64,000 nt of DNA, taken from the NCBI GenBank assembly GCA_910589385.1, contig CAJUTU010000015.1, forward strand, positions 8,207-72,206, written 5' to 3'. Shown here in pieces: positions 10,918 to 20,394 of this stretch. The stretch's first letter is position 1. Each line of letters starts with the position of its first letter. Under the pieces are notes generated by a model. That model was given only the letters and a program-made list of their open reading frames with translations, searched no databases and had not been told where the DNA came from. This stretch comes from an uncultured Lachnospiraceae bacterium (GTDB lineage: Bacteria; Bacillota; Clostridia; Lachnospirales; Lachnospiraceae). The position numbers were made by a program, and so were the translations under genes.

Positions 10918-11898
10918 ATGGATGGGAGTATCAGAGTATCAGCTAAAACTGTAGATGACGCGATTACAGAAGCAATGATTCAGTTAGGTGTTACCAGTGA
11001 TAAACTGGAATATGAAGTGATTGAAAAAGGAAGCGCCGGTTTTCTTGGAATAGGTATGAAGCAGGCGGTCATTGAAGCCAGAAGAAAGAAAAGCGCGGAA
11101 AAGGAAACTGATATCCTGGAAGAAATCAAGATGGAAGTGAAGAGAGAAGAGAAGAAAATTTTTAGAAATGATTTCAAGAAGGAAGTGAAAAAAGAAACAA
11201 AAAAGAATACAAAGAAATCTTTCAAAGAGGACAGGGATGCGGTAAAAGAATCTTCTGTAAATAGAGAATCGGAAGTTAATGAGAAAAATCTTGATAAGGA
11301 TAATAAGCCTGTAAAAGATGTTGAAGTAAAAGAGGAAACAACAGGTAAGAAGAATAATTTGAAAGAGAAAAATATGTCGGTCGAATCTGATTCTAATGCA
11401 AAAGAGAGCCATCCAAAGAAATCTGCTGAGACAGTTGAGGTAACAGATGAGACAAAACAGGCTGTTGAAAAATTCCTTTTAGATGTATTTAAGGCAATGG
11501 GGATGGAGGTTCAAGTTACTTCTGAGATTGACAAAGATGGTGTGTTATGTGTGGATATGTCTGGGGACAATATGGGAATTATTATTGGAAAGCGTGGGCA
11601 GACCCTGGATTCTCTTCAGTATCTTGCAAACCGTGTTGCGAACAAACAGCAGTCAGGTTATGTCAGAGTGAAGTTAGATACGGAAAATTATCGTGTAAGA
11701 AGAGAAGAGACATTACGTCATCTGGCAAAAAATATAGCGCATAAGGTAAAGAGAAATAGAAAGCCAATTGCTTTGGAACCGATGAATCCTTATGAGAGAA
11801 GAATAATCCATTATTCTCTGCAGTCAGACCCATATGTTACAACACACAGTGAAGGTGAGGATCCTTACAGGAAAGTAGTTGTTACGTTGAAAAGATAA
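10918..11898 (+). CDS. jag: RNA-binding protein Jag (KhpB)
   Basis: A 326-residue protein with three recognised parts. The Jag-N domain is SIRVSAKTVDDAITEAMIQLG with EKGSAGFLGIGMKQAVIEA. A very charged Lys/Glu-rich linker of about 110 residues follows, then a KH domain with MGIIIGKRGQTLDSLQYLAN and a C-terminal R3H domain (RHLAKNIAHKVKRNRKPI to PYERRIIHYSLQ). The family binds RNA with KhpA and affects cell-wall growth. The ATG at 10918 makes the protein begin directly at the Jag-N domain; an in-frame ATG at 10885 would add 11 residues with a weaker ribosome site. It is downstream of yidC as usual. Confidence 0.93.
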   Translation: MDGSIRVSAKTVDDAITEAMIQLGVTSDKLEYEVIEKGSAGFLGIGMKQAVIEARRKKSAEKETDILEEIKMEVKREEKKIFRNDFKKEVKKETKKNTKKSFKEDRDAVKESSVNRESEVNEKNLDKDNKPVKDVEVKEETTGKKNNLKEKNMSVESDSNAKESHPKKSAETVEVTDETKQAVEKFLLDVFKAMGMEVQVTSEIDKDGVLCVDMSGDNMGIIIGKRGQTLDSLQYLANRVANKQQSGYVRVKLDTENYRVRREETLRHLAKNIAHKVKRNRKPIALEPMNPYERRIIHYSLQSDPYVTTHSEGEDPYRKVVVTLKR

Positions 11899-11954
11899 TA
11901 GATTATTTATTTAGGAACAGCTTAGCAGAGTTCCTTAGTATTTGAAGAGTATGT

Positions 11955-11981
11955 ACCCCGTAGCTTGCTACGGGGTTTTTA
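11955..11981 (+). terminator. Terminator after jag
   Basis: ACCCCGTAG and CTACGGGGT form a perfect nine-pair stem around a CTTG tetraloop, followed by TTTTTAAAAA. It ends the rnpA-yidD-yidC-jag unit before mnmE. Confidence 0.9.
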
Positions 11982-12023
11982 AAAATGGAATATTTTTAGT
12001 TTATGTGGGTTAGGAGAGTGTCT

Positions 12024-13556
12024 ATGTTGAAAAAAAATACAATCGCTGCTATTTCTACAGGAATGACAGATTCAGGGATTGGTATTGTACGGATTAGCGG
12101 CGATGATGCTTTTCATATTATTGATCGTATTTACAAAGGAAAAGAAAAATTGTCAGAGGTTCAAAGCCATACCATTCATTATGGATACATTCAGGATGAG
12201 GTCGAAACGATAGATGAAGTATTAGTATCTATCATGAGGGCGCCGAAAACATTTACCGGAGAAGATACGGTAGAAATTAATTGTCATGGCGGTGTATTTG
12301 TTGTAAAAAGAGTGTTGGATATTGTCTTAAAAAATGGGGCAAGCATTGCTGCGCCAGGCGAGTTTACGAAACGTGCTTTTCTGAATGGAAAAATAGACTT
12401 GTCCCAGGCAGAGGCAGTATCTGATTTGATTCATTCAAAAAATGAGTACGCGTTAAGAAGTTCTGTCAGTCAGTTAAAGGGCAGTGTAAAAAATAAGATA
12501 AGTGAGATTCGGAAAGAAATTCTATATCATACAGCATTTATAGAAAATGCTTTGGATGATCCAGAGCATAACAGTGTGGATGGATACGGTGAAAAGTTAG
12601 AAATTGTTTTGCAGAAAATTTTACAAGAGTTAGATCAGTTAATCTGTTCTTATGATAATGGAAGAATTATAAAGGAAGGAATACAGACTGTCATTTTAGG
12701 TAAACCAAATGTAGGTAAATCTTCTTTATTAAATATCCTTTCTGGCAGGGAACGTGCAATTGTGACAGATGTTGAAGGAACTACACGTGATATTTTAGAA
12801 GAGCAGATTCAGATTCAGGGAATTAATTTGAATGTAATTGATACGGCTGGGATTCGAGATACCAGTGATATGATAGAAAAAATTGGTGTGGATAAAGCTA
12901 AAGAATATGCGGATGATGCAGACTTGATTATTTATGTGGCGGATATTTCCAGAAATCTGGATGAAAATGATGCACAGATTGTCGAATTGATTTATGGGAA
13001 AAAGTGTGTTATTTTAATGAATAAGTCGGATTTGAATAAGAAATTTAGTAAAGATGATATGAAGAAATATTTGTGGAATAAATTTATTAAGATTGAGAGA
13101 GATAGAAAGTCGGAAAATGATGACGGAAGTAAAGATGTAGAAATAGAGAAAATTAGTAGACTAAAAAATAATGATAGAAAAGATATAGAGATGAGGCAAG
13201 ATAATATTTATGATGAAGTGAGTCAATTGGTTGAAGAAATTCCAGTGATTGATGTGTCAGTAAAAATGGATCAAGGCATCCATGAGTTTGAATTAATTTT
13301 GCAGAATATGTTTTTGGAAGGAAGTATTTCTTTTAATAATGAAATTCATATTACAAATCTGCGTCAGAAGGAAGCTTTACTTGGTGCACGTACTTCGTTG
13401 GAAAAAGTCTTGGAAAGTATCCAGAGCCAGATGCCGGAGGATTTTTATTCTATTGATCTTTTAGATGCATATGAAATGTTGGGAAGTATTACAGGAGATA
13501 CGATTGGAGAGGATTTGATAAATGAAATATTCAGCAAATTCTGTATGGGAAAATAA
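12024..13556 (+). CDS. mnmE: tRNA modification GTPase MnmE
   Basis: A 510-residue protein, longer than the usual roughly 455-460. The N-terminal formyl-THF-binding domain begins [21 protein letters not shown]. The G domain has GKPNVGKSS (G1), TTRD (G2), DTAG (G3) and MNKSDL (G4). The C-terminal cysteine motif is FCMGK. With MnmG it makes cmnm5U34 in tRNAs. The extra length is a charged Lys/Asp/Glu-rich insertion of about 45-50 residues directly after G4 (about 13030-13215). The ATG at 12024 follows TAGGAGAG; an in-frame ATG 21 bases upstream is less likely. It overlaps mnmG. Confidence 0.95.
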   Translation: MLKKNTIAAISTGMTDSGIGIVRISGDDAFHIIDRIYKGKEKLSEVQSHTIHYGYIQDEVETIDEVLVSIMRAPKTFTGEDTVEINCHGGVFVVKRVLDIVLKNGASIAAPGEFTKRAFLNGKIDLSQAEAVSDLIHSKNEYALRSSVSQLKGSVKNKISEIRKEILYHTAFIENALDDPEHNSVDGYGEKLEIVLQKILQELDQLICSYDNGRIIKEGIQTVILGKPNVGKSSLLNILSGRERAIVTDVEGTTRDILEEQIQIQGINLNVIDTAGIRDTSDMIEKIGVDKAKEYADDADLIIYVADISRNLDENDAQIVELIYGKKCVILMNKSDLNKKFSKDDMKKYLWNKFIKIERDRKSENDDGSKDVEIEKISRLKNNDRKDIEMRQDNIYDEVSQLVEEIPVIDVSVKMDQGIHEFELILQNMFLEGSISFNNEIHITNLRQKEALLGARTSLEKVLESIQSQMPEDFYSIDLLDAYEMLGSITGDTIGEDLINEIFSKFCMGK

Positions 13557-15408
13557 GGATTCTTATGATATTGTGATAGTCGGTGCAGGACATGCCGGCT
13601 GTGAGGCAGCATTGGCTTCTGCTAGGCTTGGATTTCGGACTATGCTGTTTACAATCAGTATAGACAGCATTGCCATGATGCCTTGTAATCCGAATATAGG
13701 CGGGAGTTCAAAAGGACATCTGGTAAGGGAAGTTGATGCTCTTGGCGGAGAGATGGGGAAAGTGATCGACCGGACATTCATTCAGTCTAAGATGTTGAAT
13801 GAATCAAAAGGACCGGCAGTACATTCTTTGAGGGCTCAGGCTGATAAGGCAAATTATAGCAGGACAATGCGTAAGGTTCTGCAGGCGCAGGAAAATCTTG
13901 ATATACGTCAGATGGAAGTTACAGATATTCTTTCGGAAAATGGAAAAGTAACTGGCGTACAGACTTATTCTGGAGCAATTTATCGTTGTAAAGCGATAGT
14001 GTTATGTACTGGAACTTATCTACATGCACGCTGCATTTATGGTGAAGTCAGTACAAATACAGGTCCGAATGGATTGCAGTCGGCTAATTATCTGACAGAG
14101 AGTTTGAAAAATCTTGGCATAAAGATGTATCGTTTTAAGACAGGGACGCCTGCCAGGATTGATGGCAGTACTATTGATTATAGTAAAATGGAGGAACAGA
14201 AAGGTGATGAATTTGTTGTACCTTTCTCGTTTACAACAAACCCGGATGATGTGCAGATCGACCAAGTATCTTGCTGGCTTACTTATACGAACGAAAAAAC
14301 ACATGAAATTATAAGAAATAATTTGGACAGATCACCGTTATTTTCTGGAATGATAGAGGGGACTGGACCTAGGTATTGCCCTTCTATAGAAGATAAAGTA
14401 GTAAAGTTTTCTGATAAGAACCGCCATCAAGTATTTATAGAACCTGAGGGAATTGATACAAATGAAATGTATGTGGGAGGCATGTCCAGTTCACTTCCAG
14501 AGGATGTTCAATATGCTATGTATCGTAGTGTTTCTGGATTGGAAAATGCAAAAATCGTCCGTAATGCTTATGCTATAGAATATGATTGTATTGATGCAAG
14601 GCAATTGAAGAGTACATTAGAATTTAAAAATATAGAGGGATTGTTCAGCGGCGGCCAGTTTAATGGAAGTTCTGGATATGAAGAAGCAGCAGCGCAGGGA
14701 TTGATTGCAGGGATAAATGCTGTAAGAAAATTGCAGGGAAAAGAGGGGATTGTAATTGATCGTTCACAGGGATATATAGGTGTATTGATTGATGACCTTG
14801 TGACAAAAGAAAGCCATGAGCCATATCGTATGATGACTTCCCGTGCTGAGTATAGACTTTTACTCCGGCAGGATAATGCTGATTTGAGATTATCAAAAAT
14901 AGGATATGAAGTGGGTTTGATCAGTGAGGAAAGATATCAAAGATTACTTTTAAAAGAGGAAAAAATAAAAAAAGAAATTGAGAGAGTGAATAAAACAAAT
15001 ATAGGTACATCTGATGAAATTCAGTCTCTATTAAAGTCATTAAACAGTACGCCTCTTATTTCTGGTATAAAGCTTGCAGAGCTTATACGCAGGCCAGAAT
15101 TGAATTATGATTGTCTCGCTCCGATTGATAAGGATCGAGAAGAACTTGCATATGATATTCGTGAACAAGTAAATATTAATATAAAATATGAGGGTTATAT
15201 TAAAAGGCAGCAGCGTCAGGTAGAGCAGTTTAAAAAACTTGAAAATAAGATAATTCCGGAAAATATTGATTATGATGATGTTTCCAGCCTTCGTATTGAA
15301 GCAAAGCAAAAATTAAAAGAAATACGTCCTTTGTCAATCGGACAGGCTTCAAGAATATCTGGTGTGTCACCTGCTGATATTTCTATGTTGTTGATATATA
15401 TTCAATAA
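13522..15408 (+). CDS. mnmG: tRNA uridine-5-carboxymethylaminomethyl modification enzyme MnmG
   Basis: A 628-residue flavoprotein. The N-terminal dinucleotide fold is [18 protein letters not shown], followed by the GidA signature [19 protein letters not shown]. Further FAD/NADH motifs and a helical C-terminal domain ([21 protein letters not shown]) follow. It forms the MnmE-MnmG complex. The ATG at 13522 lies inside mnmE and gives a 35-bp overlap; it is supported by GGAGAGG upstream and by the absence of another suitable start. Such overlaps are compatible with coupled synthesis of the two partners. Confidence 0.96.
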   Translation: MKYSANSVWENKDSYDIVIVGAGHAGCEAALASARLGFRTMLFTISIDSIAMMPCNPNIGGSSKGHLVREVDALGGEMGKVIDRTFIQSKMLNESKGPAVHSLRAQADKANYSRTMRKVLQAQENLDIRQMEVTDILSENGKVTGVQTYSGAIYRCKAIVLCTGTYLHARCIYGEVSTNTGPNGLQSANYLTESLKNLGIKMYRFKTGTPARIDGSTIDYSKMEEQKGDEFVVPFSFTTNPDDVQIDQVSCWLTYTNEKTHEIIRNNLDRSPLFSGMIEGTGPRYCPSIEDKVVKFSDKNRHQVFIEPEGIDTNEMYVGGMSSSLPEDVQYAMYRSVSGLENAKIVRNAYAIEYDCIDARQLKSTLEFKNIEGLFSGGQFNGSSGYEEAAAQGLIAGINAVRKLQGKEGIVIDRSQGYIGVLIDDLVTKESHEPYRMMTSRAEYRLLLRQDNADLRLSKIGYEVGLISEERYQRLLLKEEKIKKEIERVNKTNIGTSDEIQSLLKSLNSTPLISGIKLAELIRRPELNYDCLAPIDKDREELAYDIREQVNINIKYEGYIKRQQRQVEQFKKLENKIIPENIDYDDVSSLRIEAKQKLKEIRPLSIGQASRISGVSPADISMLLIYIQ

Positions 15409-15529
15409 GCCTTTGTTTTTTTGAAATTTTGGGAGGAAAGATTTTATTATATTATGCTTTATTTATAATATGCTGTAGAGTGGTTCATTGTAAAGAATGT
15501 TTAAATATTTTTTGAAAGGTGATAGTATT

Positions 15530-16246
15530 TTGAACGATAAGTTTATGAGTCAATTAGAGTCGCTTCATATTCAGTTAGATAAAAATCAAATAGAAAAATT
15601 TCATCGCTATTATGAATTAATGATCGAGTGGAATAAAGTGATGAATCTGACTGGGATAACAGATTATGAAGAGGTCAAAGAAAAACATTTTGTAGATAGT
15701 TTATCTATTACAAGGACAATGGCTTTATCAAGTATAAAATCTGTGATTGATATTGGGACGGGTGCCGGATTTCCAGGGATACCTTTAAAAATTGCTTTTC
15801 CACATTTAAAAATTGTTTTATTGGATTCTCTTCAGAAAAGAGTTCATTTTTTGAATAAAGTAATAGAAGAAATTGAACTTTATGATATTGTAGCTTTACA
15901 TGGAAGAGCTGAAGATTATGCGAGGAATCCAGAATATAGAGAACAATTTGATTTATGTGTATCCAGGGCAGTTGCAAATCTTTCTGTTTTAAGTGAATAT
16001 TGTATTCCTTATGTTAAGGTGGGAGGAATATTTATAGCTTATAAAAGCGGAAATATTCAGGATGAATTAGAACAATCAGAAATGGCTGTTAAGGTGCTTG
16101 GGGGAACTATTGAGAATGTAGAAAAGTTTAATCTTCCACAAAGTGAGATTGAAAGGTCATTGATATCAATTAAAAAAAAAAAAAATACAGGAAAGAAATA
16201 TCCAAGAAAGGCCGGACTTCCAGGTAAAAATCCTATAGGTATTTAA
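15530..16246 (+). CDS. rsmG: 16S rRNA (guanine527-N7)-methyltransferase RsmG
   Basis: About 238 residues. It has the SAM-binding motif SVIDIGTGAGFPGIPLKI, the downstream FDLCVSRAVANLSVLSEYC and the typical basic C-terminus (GKKYPRKAGLPGKNPIGI). The enzyme methylates G527 of 16S rRNA; loss gives low-level streptomycin resistance. The start is uncertain: TTG at 15530 has AAAGGTGATAG upstream, while an ATG at 15497 would add 11 residues. An uninterrupted run of 14 A residues near 16172-16185 encodes the Lys-rich stretch before the C-terminus and could be prone to slippage. Confidence 0.93.
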   Translation: MNDKFMSQLESLHIQLDKNQIEKFHRYYELMIEWNKVMNLTGITDYEEVKEKHFVDSLSITRTMALSSIKSVIDIGTGAGFPGIPLKIAFPHLKIVLLDSLQKRVHFLNKVIEEIELYDIVALHGRAEDYARNPEYREQFDLCVSRAVANLSVLSEYCIPYVKVGGIFIAYKSGNIQDELEQSEMAVKVLGGTIENVEKFNLPQSEIERSLISIKKKKNTGKKYPRKAGLPGKNPIGI

Positions 16247-16269
16247 TTATCTTGAATTTATGATTATTT

Positions 16270-16314
16270 AAGAGTCTATTATTCAAAACATTTGAATAGC
16301 AGGCTCTTAATTTT
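16270..16314 (+). terminator. Terminator after rsmG
   Basis: An 18-pair, slightly imperfect stem (AAGAGTCTATTATTCAAA with TTTGAATAGCAGGCTCTT, three-base loop) followed by AATTTT. It ends the mnmE-mnmG-rsmG unit. Confidence 0.65.
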
Positions 16315-16474
16315 ATTGACTTTTATTAAATAGGTATCTTTTATAAAGATTACTGTCGGTTAAAGTTAGCGAAGTTTTATTTGAAAATGGAGTATTTGTT
16401 TAAAGATGATGAGTGTTGATAAATTGATTGAATAGTACACAGAATGGAATTAATCTAGGATTAATATAAATAGA

Positions 16475-16490
16475 TGTTTCACGTGAAACA
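16475..16490. promoter_or_regulatory. parS centromere site 1
   Basis: Exact TGTTTCACGTGAAACA, the 16-bp palindromic ParB-binding consensus known from Bacillus and many other bacteria. ParB bound here would spread and load SMC to organise and segregate the origin. It lies 2 kb upstream of parAB. Confidence 0.95.
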
Positions 16491-16741
16491 TTTATTTGTT
16501 TATATAATATTTTAAAAGCTTTATGAGAGTGAAACTTTAAAATATTATTGTTCATTTATACTACTTGGTTAAAAAAAATTTTTAATGGATAAGTGACACT
16601 GTTACTTGATTGATAAAAATTAAAATGAAATAATCCAATTAAAAAATGAATTTTTTTTTTAGCGTACAGGACGTTTATCCTTAAAGTAACTGAGTAGAAT
16701 ATATGTTAACTGGATAAGGTTTGATGGTTAATAAGTTATTC

Positions 16742-16829
16742 GCACTAATTAACCTTATGTTTCGATTAGCTAAATTTCCATCTGCTACGTTGCTGTCAAT
16801 CGGCGCAGCACCCACTATGCCTCATTCCT
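16742..16829. repeat. 88-bp direct repeat, copy 1
   Basis: Begins GCACTAATTAACCTTATG and ends CCCACTATGCCTCATTCCT. It matches 17218-17305 at about 79 of 88 positions without gaps. No open frame is shared between the copies. It is GC-richer than its surroundings and may be part of a decayed element. Confidence 0.75.
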
Positions 16830-16965
16830 CCGCTTCACATATGAAAATTTATCCTGCATGAATCATATTGGCAATTAGTGTGGATTATACTAAAAAAATG
16901 GACAAAGCTAAATATATTATTCAATAATATAATATGCGAGTTTTGTTCTGGTAAAAAATATAAAA

Positions 16966-16981
16966 TGTTTCACGTGAAACA
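16966..16981. promoter_or_regulatory. parS centromere site 2
   Basis: Second perfect TGTTTCACGTGAAACA, 491 bp from site 1 and between the two copies of the 88-bp repeat. It is flanked by AAAA and TTTT, slightly extending the palindrome. Confidence 0.95.
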
Positions 16982-17217
16982 TTTTATGGAATTACAAATT
17001 AAAAATGAAATAAGTTAAAAACTGTTAACATAACTTGATTTGAATAATTTAGTACTTTACTTTTCTGAATTTCTATCTACTGAGCTGACTTTAACCACTA
17101 TTAAGTTATAAGAATTTTTAAAATAACGGATTTCTTTATATAGCAATAGCTGCCAATGTAGCCTTATTCAGCTGCTTTACTGATAAAAAAATCTGTAGAG
17201 TATTGCTGGTATAATCC

Positions 17218-17305
17218 GCACTAATTAATCTTATGTTTCGGTTGGCTAAATTTCCAGCTGCTACATTGTTGTGAATCGGCGCAGCGCCCACTACGCCTCA
17301 TTCCT
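17218..17305. repeat. 88-bp direct repeat, copy 2
   Basis: Begins GCACTAATTAATCTTATG and ends CCCACTACGCCTCATTCCT. It is about 90% identical to copy 1 at 16742-16829. It lies directly before the transposase remnant, which suggests that the repeat belongs to the same decayed element. Confidence 0.75.
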
Positions 17306-17381
17306 TTGCCTTGCATAAAATGCGAACCGGCTTCTGATCCATGTATTAGCTTATAATCTATTCAATTGGTTTAGATGATTG

Positions 17382-17567
17382 GCACTTGCTGTCAGTATGA
17401 GAAAACAGCGTATAGATACCATTCGTTTAAAACTACTGAAAATAGCCGCAAGAGTGGTAAGATCAGCACGATATAAATATTTCAAACTGTGCAGCAGCTG
17501 TCCCTACAAGAAAGAATTCTACGAGACACTGGAAAATATCCGTAACCTGCAGCCACAGCTGGAATAA
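17382..17567 (+). pseudogene. Transposase C-terminal remnant (IS1380/IS4-like)
   Basis: A frame of about 62 codons reads ALAVSMRKQRIDTIRLKLLK then IAARVVRSARYKYFKLCSSC and ends at a TAA. The pattern of basic helices with 'KIAARVV+SAR' resembles the C-terminal tail of IS1380-family DDE transposases. No upstream catalytic part, start codon or ribosome site is present, so it is a relic. Assignment to IS1380 is from memory of the family pattern. The following 130 bases (17568-17700) may be the former element end, but no inverted repeat was recognised. Confidence 0.5.
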
Positions 17568-17776
17568 CAACTGTCAAAGGACCTTGGCAACCACAATAAA
17601 CCTTTAAAACCTATCACAGGAGAAGTCTGCCCATTTTTAGGTTGTCTTTTGGCAGGGTGGTGGATTGGGAGTGGTTGTAACGGTAACTACGGTAGATTGT
17701 ATGCATACTTATATTGCTATGAATAATTTAAGATAAAAAATAGTAATGTTGATTTTGTTATCACAATTATATAAAA

Positions 17777-17792
17777 TGTTTCACGTGAAACA
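17777..17792. promoter_or_regulatory. parS centromere site 3
   Basis: Third perfect TGTTTCACGTGAAACA, about 700 bp upstream of parA and downstream of the transposase remnant. Confidence 0.95.
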
Positions 17793-18044
17793 TTATGCAA
17801 ATGATGTTATGATGTTGAAGTTAAAGGTTATTTGAACTGGAATTATTTTAATTGTGCAAGAATTAAAATAAAAGTTATTTTTAAATGAATTTGCAAAATA
17901 TATAAAATAGAACACAATTCAAAAAAATGAACGTATTTTATTCGCTAGAGATATTTTGAACCTGGCATTATGTTATAATATAAAAATATTTAGTTTATGA
18001 ATGGAAAAGATTTTTATAAAATTAAATTCTGAAAATGCAAAATG

Positions 18045-18086
18045 AAAATCATATATATGTTTCACGTGAAACATATATATGATTTT
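18045..18086. promoter_or_regulatory. parS centromere site 4 inside a 42-bp perfect palindrome
   Basis: The parS core TGTTTCACGTGAAACA occupies 18058-18073. The dyad continues perfectly for 13 more bases on each side (AAAATCATATATA on the left and its complement on the right), giving 21 pairs in all. This is far beyond the 16-bp ParB consensus. It may simply add a terminator-like or cruciform-forming structure, or be a special loading site. Confidence 0.93.
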
Positions 18087-18434
18087 TGAATATAAACAAC
18101 TATTTTAATTATAAAGAGCAATTTTTGTATGCTGAACAACATGAACTTATATATGAATCGGAATGGAATTCTGCGTTAGATTCTAATATATTACTTATTA
18201 CCAACAGAATTGATTTTATACGAACGTGTCAGTATATAATACCTTATATAAAATATTCTGCAAAAAATAAAATGATTAGTGTAAATTACACTTGTTTTTA
18301 ATTATAAAATTGGTGTTGGATATATAAAATGAATGATTAAACTATTATATGATTTGATAAAATAAAAATAATTTCCAAAAAAGTGAAATTACAATGTTTT
18401 TTAATAATTTATTGTGGATTCTATATTTGAATGG

Positions 18435-18443
18435 TGTTATAAT
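18435..18443 (+). promoter_or_regulatory. Extended -10 promoter for parAB
   Basis: TGTTATAAT is an extended -10 element (TGn before TATAAT). A possible but poorly spaced -35 (TTGTGG, 19 bp) lies upstream. It is about 30 bases before the parA ATG and its GAAAGGAG ribosome site. Confidence 0.55.
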
Positions 18444-18472
18444 AAACTGTATTAAAGAAAGGAGTACTACAA

Positions 18473-19243
18473 ATGAATAGAGTTATTGCAATAGCTAACC
18501 AGAAGGGCGGAGTAGGAAAAACAACAACTGCCATAAATTTGTCTTCATGTCTTGCCAGTCTCGGGAAAAAGGTCTTGGCACTCGACTTGGATCCACAGGG
18601 AAATATGACAAGTGGATTAGGTGTTGATAAAGATGAAATTGAATATAGTGTTTATGATTTGATTATAGGCAGTATTGAGATAGAAGAATGCATTTGCAAA
18701 GATGTTTTAGAAAATATGGATGTACTCCCTTCAAATATTGATTTGTCTGCAGCAGAGATTGAATTGATTGATGTAGATAATAAAGAATATATTATAAAGA
18801 ACGAACTGGAAAAAATTAAAAATAATTATGATTTTATTATCATAGATTGTCCTCCAGCCTTAAGTATGCTTACTCTCAATGCGATGACGAGCGCTGATTC
18901 TATTTTGGTTCCGATTCAATGTGAATATTATGCACTTGAAGGATTAAGCCAGTTAATACATACAATAGAACTGGTCCAAGAACGTATGAATTCATCTCTA
19001 ACAATAGAAGGAGTTGTTTTTACAATGTATGATGCAAGAACAAATCTTTCCTTACAAGTAGTAGAAAATGTAAAAGATAATTTAAACCAAAATATATATA
19101 AGACAATTATACCAAGGAACATAAGACTTGCAGAGGCACCAAGTTATGGAATGCCAATTAATGTGTATGATCCAAAATCAGCGGGAGCAGAGAGCTATAT
19201 GCAATTAGCAGATGAAGTTATCCATAAAGGAGAGGAGGAGTAA
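18473..19243 (+). CDS. parA: Chromosome-partitioning ATPase ParA (Soj)
   Basis: A 256-residue deviant-Walker ATPase. The N-terminus is RVIAIANQKGGVGKTTTAIN, with the signature lysine of the ParA/MinD group, followed by LDLDPQGNMTSGLG and IIDCPPALSMLTLNAM. It has no N-terminal DNA-binding extension, as in the chromosomal Soj type. It binds DNA non-specifically in the ATP state and is switched by ParB. Soj also regulates DnaA in Bacillus, which fits its place next to oriC. The parB start follows within four bases. Confidence 0.96.
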   Translation: MNRVIAIANQKGGVGKTTTAINLSSCLASLGKKVLALDLDPQGNMTSGLGVDKDEIEYSVYDLIIGSIEIEECICKDVLENMDVLPSNIDLSAAEIELIDVDNKEYIIKNELEKIKNNYDFIIIDCPPALSMLTLNAMTSADSILVPIQCEYYALEGLSQLIHTIELVQERMNSSLTIEGVVFTMYDARTNLSLQVVENVKDNLNQNIYKTIIPRNIRLAEAPSYGMPINVYDPKSAGAESYMQLADEVIHKGEEE

Positions 19244-19246
19244 TGA

Positions 19247-20305
19247 ATGCCAATAAGAAGAAATGGACTTGGCAAAGGATTAGACAGTTTGATACCAGAT
19301 AAAAATGCAAAATCTGGAAAAAGTGAATCTAAGTCAGGACAGGTATTAGCCAAAGAATTAAATTATTCAGATAATCAAAGGAAAGAGGACAATCTTAGTG
19401 GTTTAGTTTCATCACAAGATGAGGAAGGTAATAAAATAGAATTTGATAAAAAGAATATATCTTCTGCGGTAATTTCTGATGAGAATAAAGAATCTTTAAA
19501 GAATGAAGATGAGAACAAAGGAGAATTGTTACTAAATATAAATGAAGTTGAACCAAATAGAAATCAGCCTAGAAAAGAATTTGATGAAGACGCACTTCTT
19601 GAACTTGCAGATTCTATTAAGCAATATGGAATACTTCAACCATTGATTGTCCAGAAGAAAAAAGGATATTATGAAATCATAGCCGGAGAAAGAAGATGGC
19701 GTGCTGCGAAACTTGCTGGATTAAAAGAAGTACCTGTTATTATAAAGGAATATACAAAGCAAGAAATAGTTGAAATATCCTTAATCGAAAATATCCAGAG
19801 AGAAAATCTAAATCCAATTGAAGAAGCTATGGCATTTAAACGCCTTCTGGAAGAATTTAACCTGAAACAGGACGAAGTGGCTGAGCGAGTATCAAAAAGC
19901 AGAACGGCTGTAACAAATTCAATGCGTTTATTGAAACTTGATGAAAAAGTACAGCAAATGATCGTGGATGATATGATATCAACAGGGCATGCCAGAGCCT
20001 TGCTTGCTATTGACAGTAAAGAACAGCAATATAACCTTGCAGCCAAAATTTTTGATGAAAAGTTAAGTGTAAGAGAAACAGAAAAATTAGTAAAGTCTTT
20101 GAAAAATCCAAAGAAACCAGTGGTAAAAGAAAAAATAGAACGTGTGTTTGTATATGATGACATTATAGAAAAAATGAAAAATGTCATGGGAACAAAAGTT
20201 AATATAAATGCAAAAGCGAATGGTAAGGGGAAAATTGAAATAGAATACTATTCGGATGAGGAATTGGAAAGAATCTATGATTTGATCATGACAATAAGAC
20301 AGTAG
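19247..20305 (+). CDS. parB: Chromosome-partitioning protein ParB (Spo0J)
   Basis: A 352-residue protein. A charged, low-complexity region covers about residues 15-95. Then comes the ParB/Srx CTPase domain with the NRNQPRKEFDEDAL and GERRWRAAKLAGLKEVPVII boxes and ENIQRENLNPIEEAMAF. The helix-turn-helix region LKQDEVAERVSKSRTAVTNS and a C-terminal dimerisation domain follow. It binds parS and clamps on DNA in a CTP-dependent way. The N-terminal acidic/polar insertion is longer than in Spo0J of Bacillus. The four parS sites immediately upstream of parAB fit this role. Confidence 0.96.
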   Translation: MPIRRNGLGKGLDSLIPDKNAKSGKSESKSGQVLAKELNYSDNQRKEDNLSGLVSSQDEEGNKIEFDKKNISSAVISDENKESLKNEDENKGELLLNINEVEPNRNQPRKEFDEDALLELADSIKQYGILQPLIVQKKKGYYEIIAGERRWRAAKLAGLKEVPVIIKEYTKQEIVEISLIENIQRENLNPIEEAMAFKRLLEEFNLKQDEVAERVSKSRTAVTNSMRLLKLDEKVQQMIVDDMISTGHARALLAIDSKEQQYNLAAKIFDEKLSVRETEKLVKSLKNPKKPVVKEKIERVFVYDDIIEKMKNVMGTKVNINAKANGKGKIEIEYYSDEELERIYDLIMTIRQ

Positions 20306-20394
20306 AAAATATAGAGTCTTCAGAATAAAATCATGGATATTTAAAAAGAATTGAGGATGTATATTCGTATTTGCCAAGGTTATGGAGGATATTT

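Larger units (their letters stand above)
16247..18472. other. AT-rich, nearly gene-free segregation region (parS locus)
   Basis: About 2.2 kb between rsmG and parA without a convincing intact gene. It contains the rsmG terminator, four perfect parS sites, two copies of an 88-bp direct repeat, a transposase C-terminal remnant and the parA promoter. A 71-codon frame at 18086-18301 starting with TTG and lacking a ribosome site is not called. Base composition is far more AT-rich than the flanking genes apart from the repeat copies and the remnant, which look inserted. Confidence 0.75.

Noticed and set aside
17150..17760. Complete insertion sequence around the transposase remnant
   Set aside because: No catalytic domain, no start and no matching terminal inverted repeats were found; only a relic is supported.
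18086..18301. 71-codon frame starting with TTG between parS site 4 and parA
   Set aside because: No ribosome site, very AT-rich composition, start codon inside the parS palindrome and no recognisable family; likely chance.
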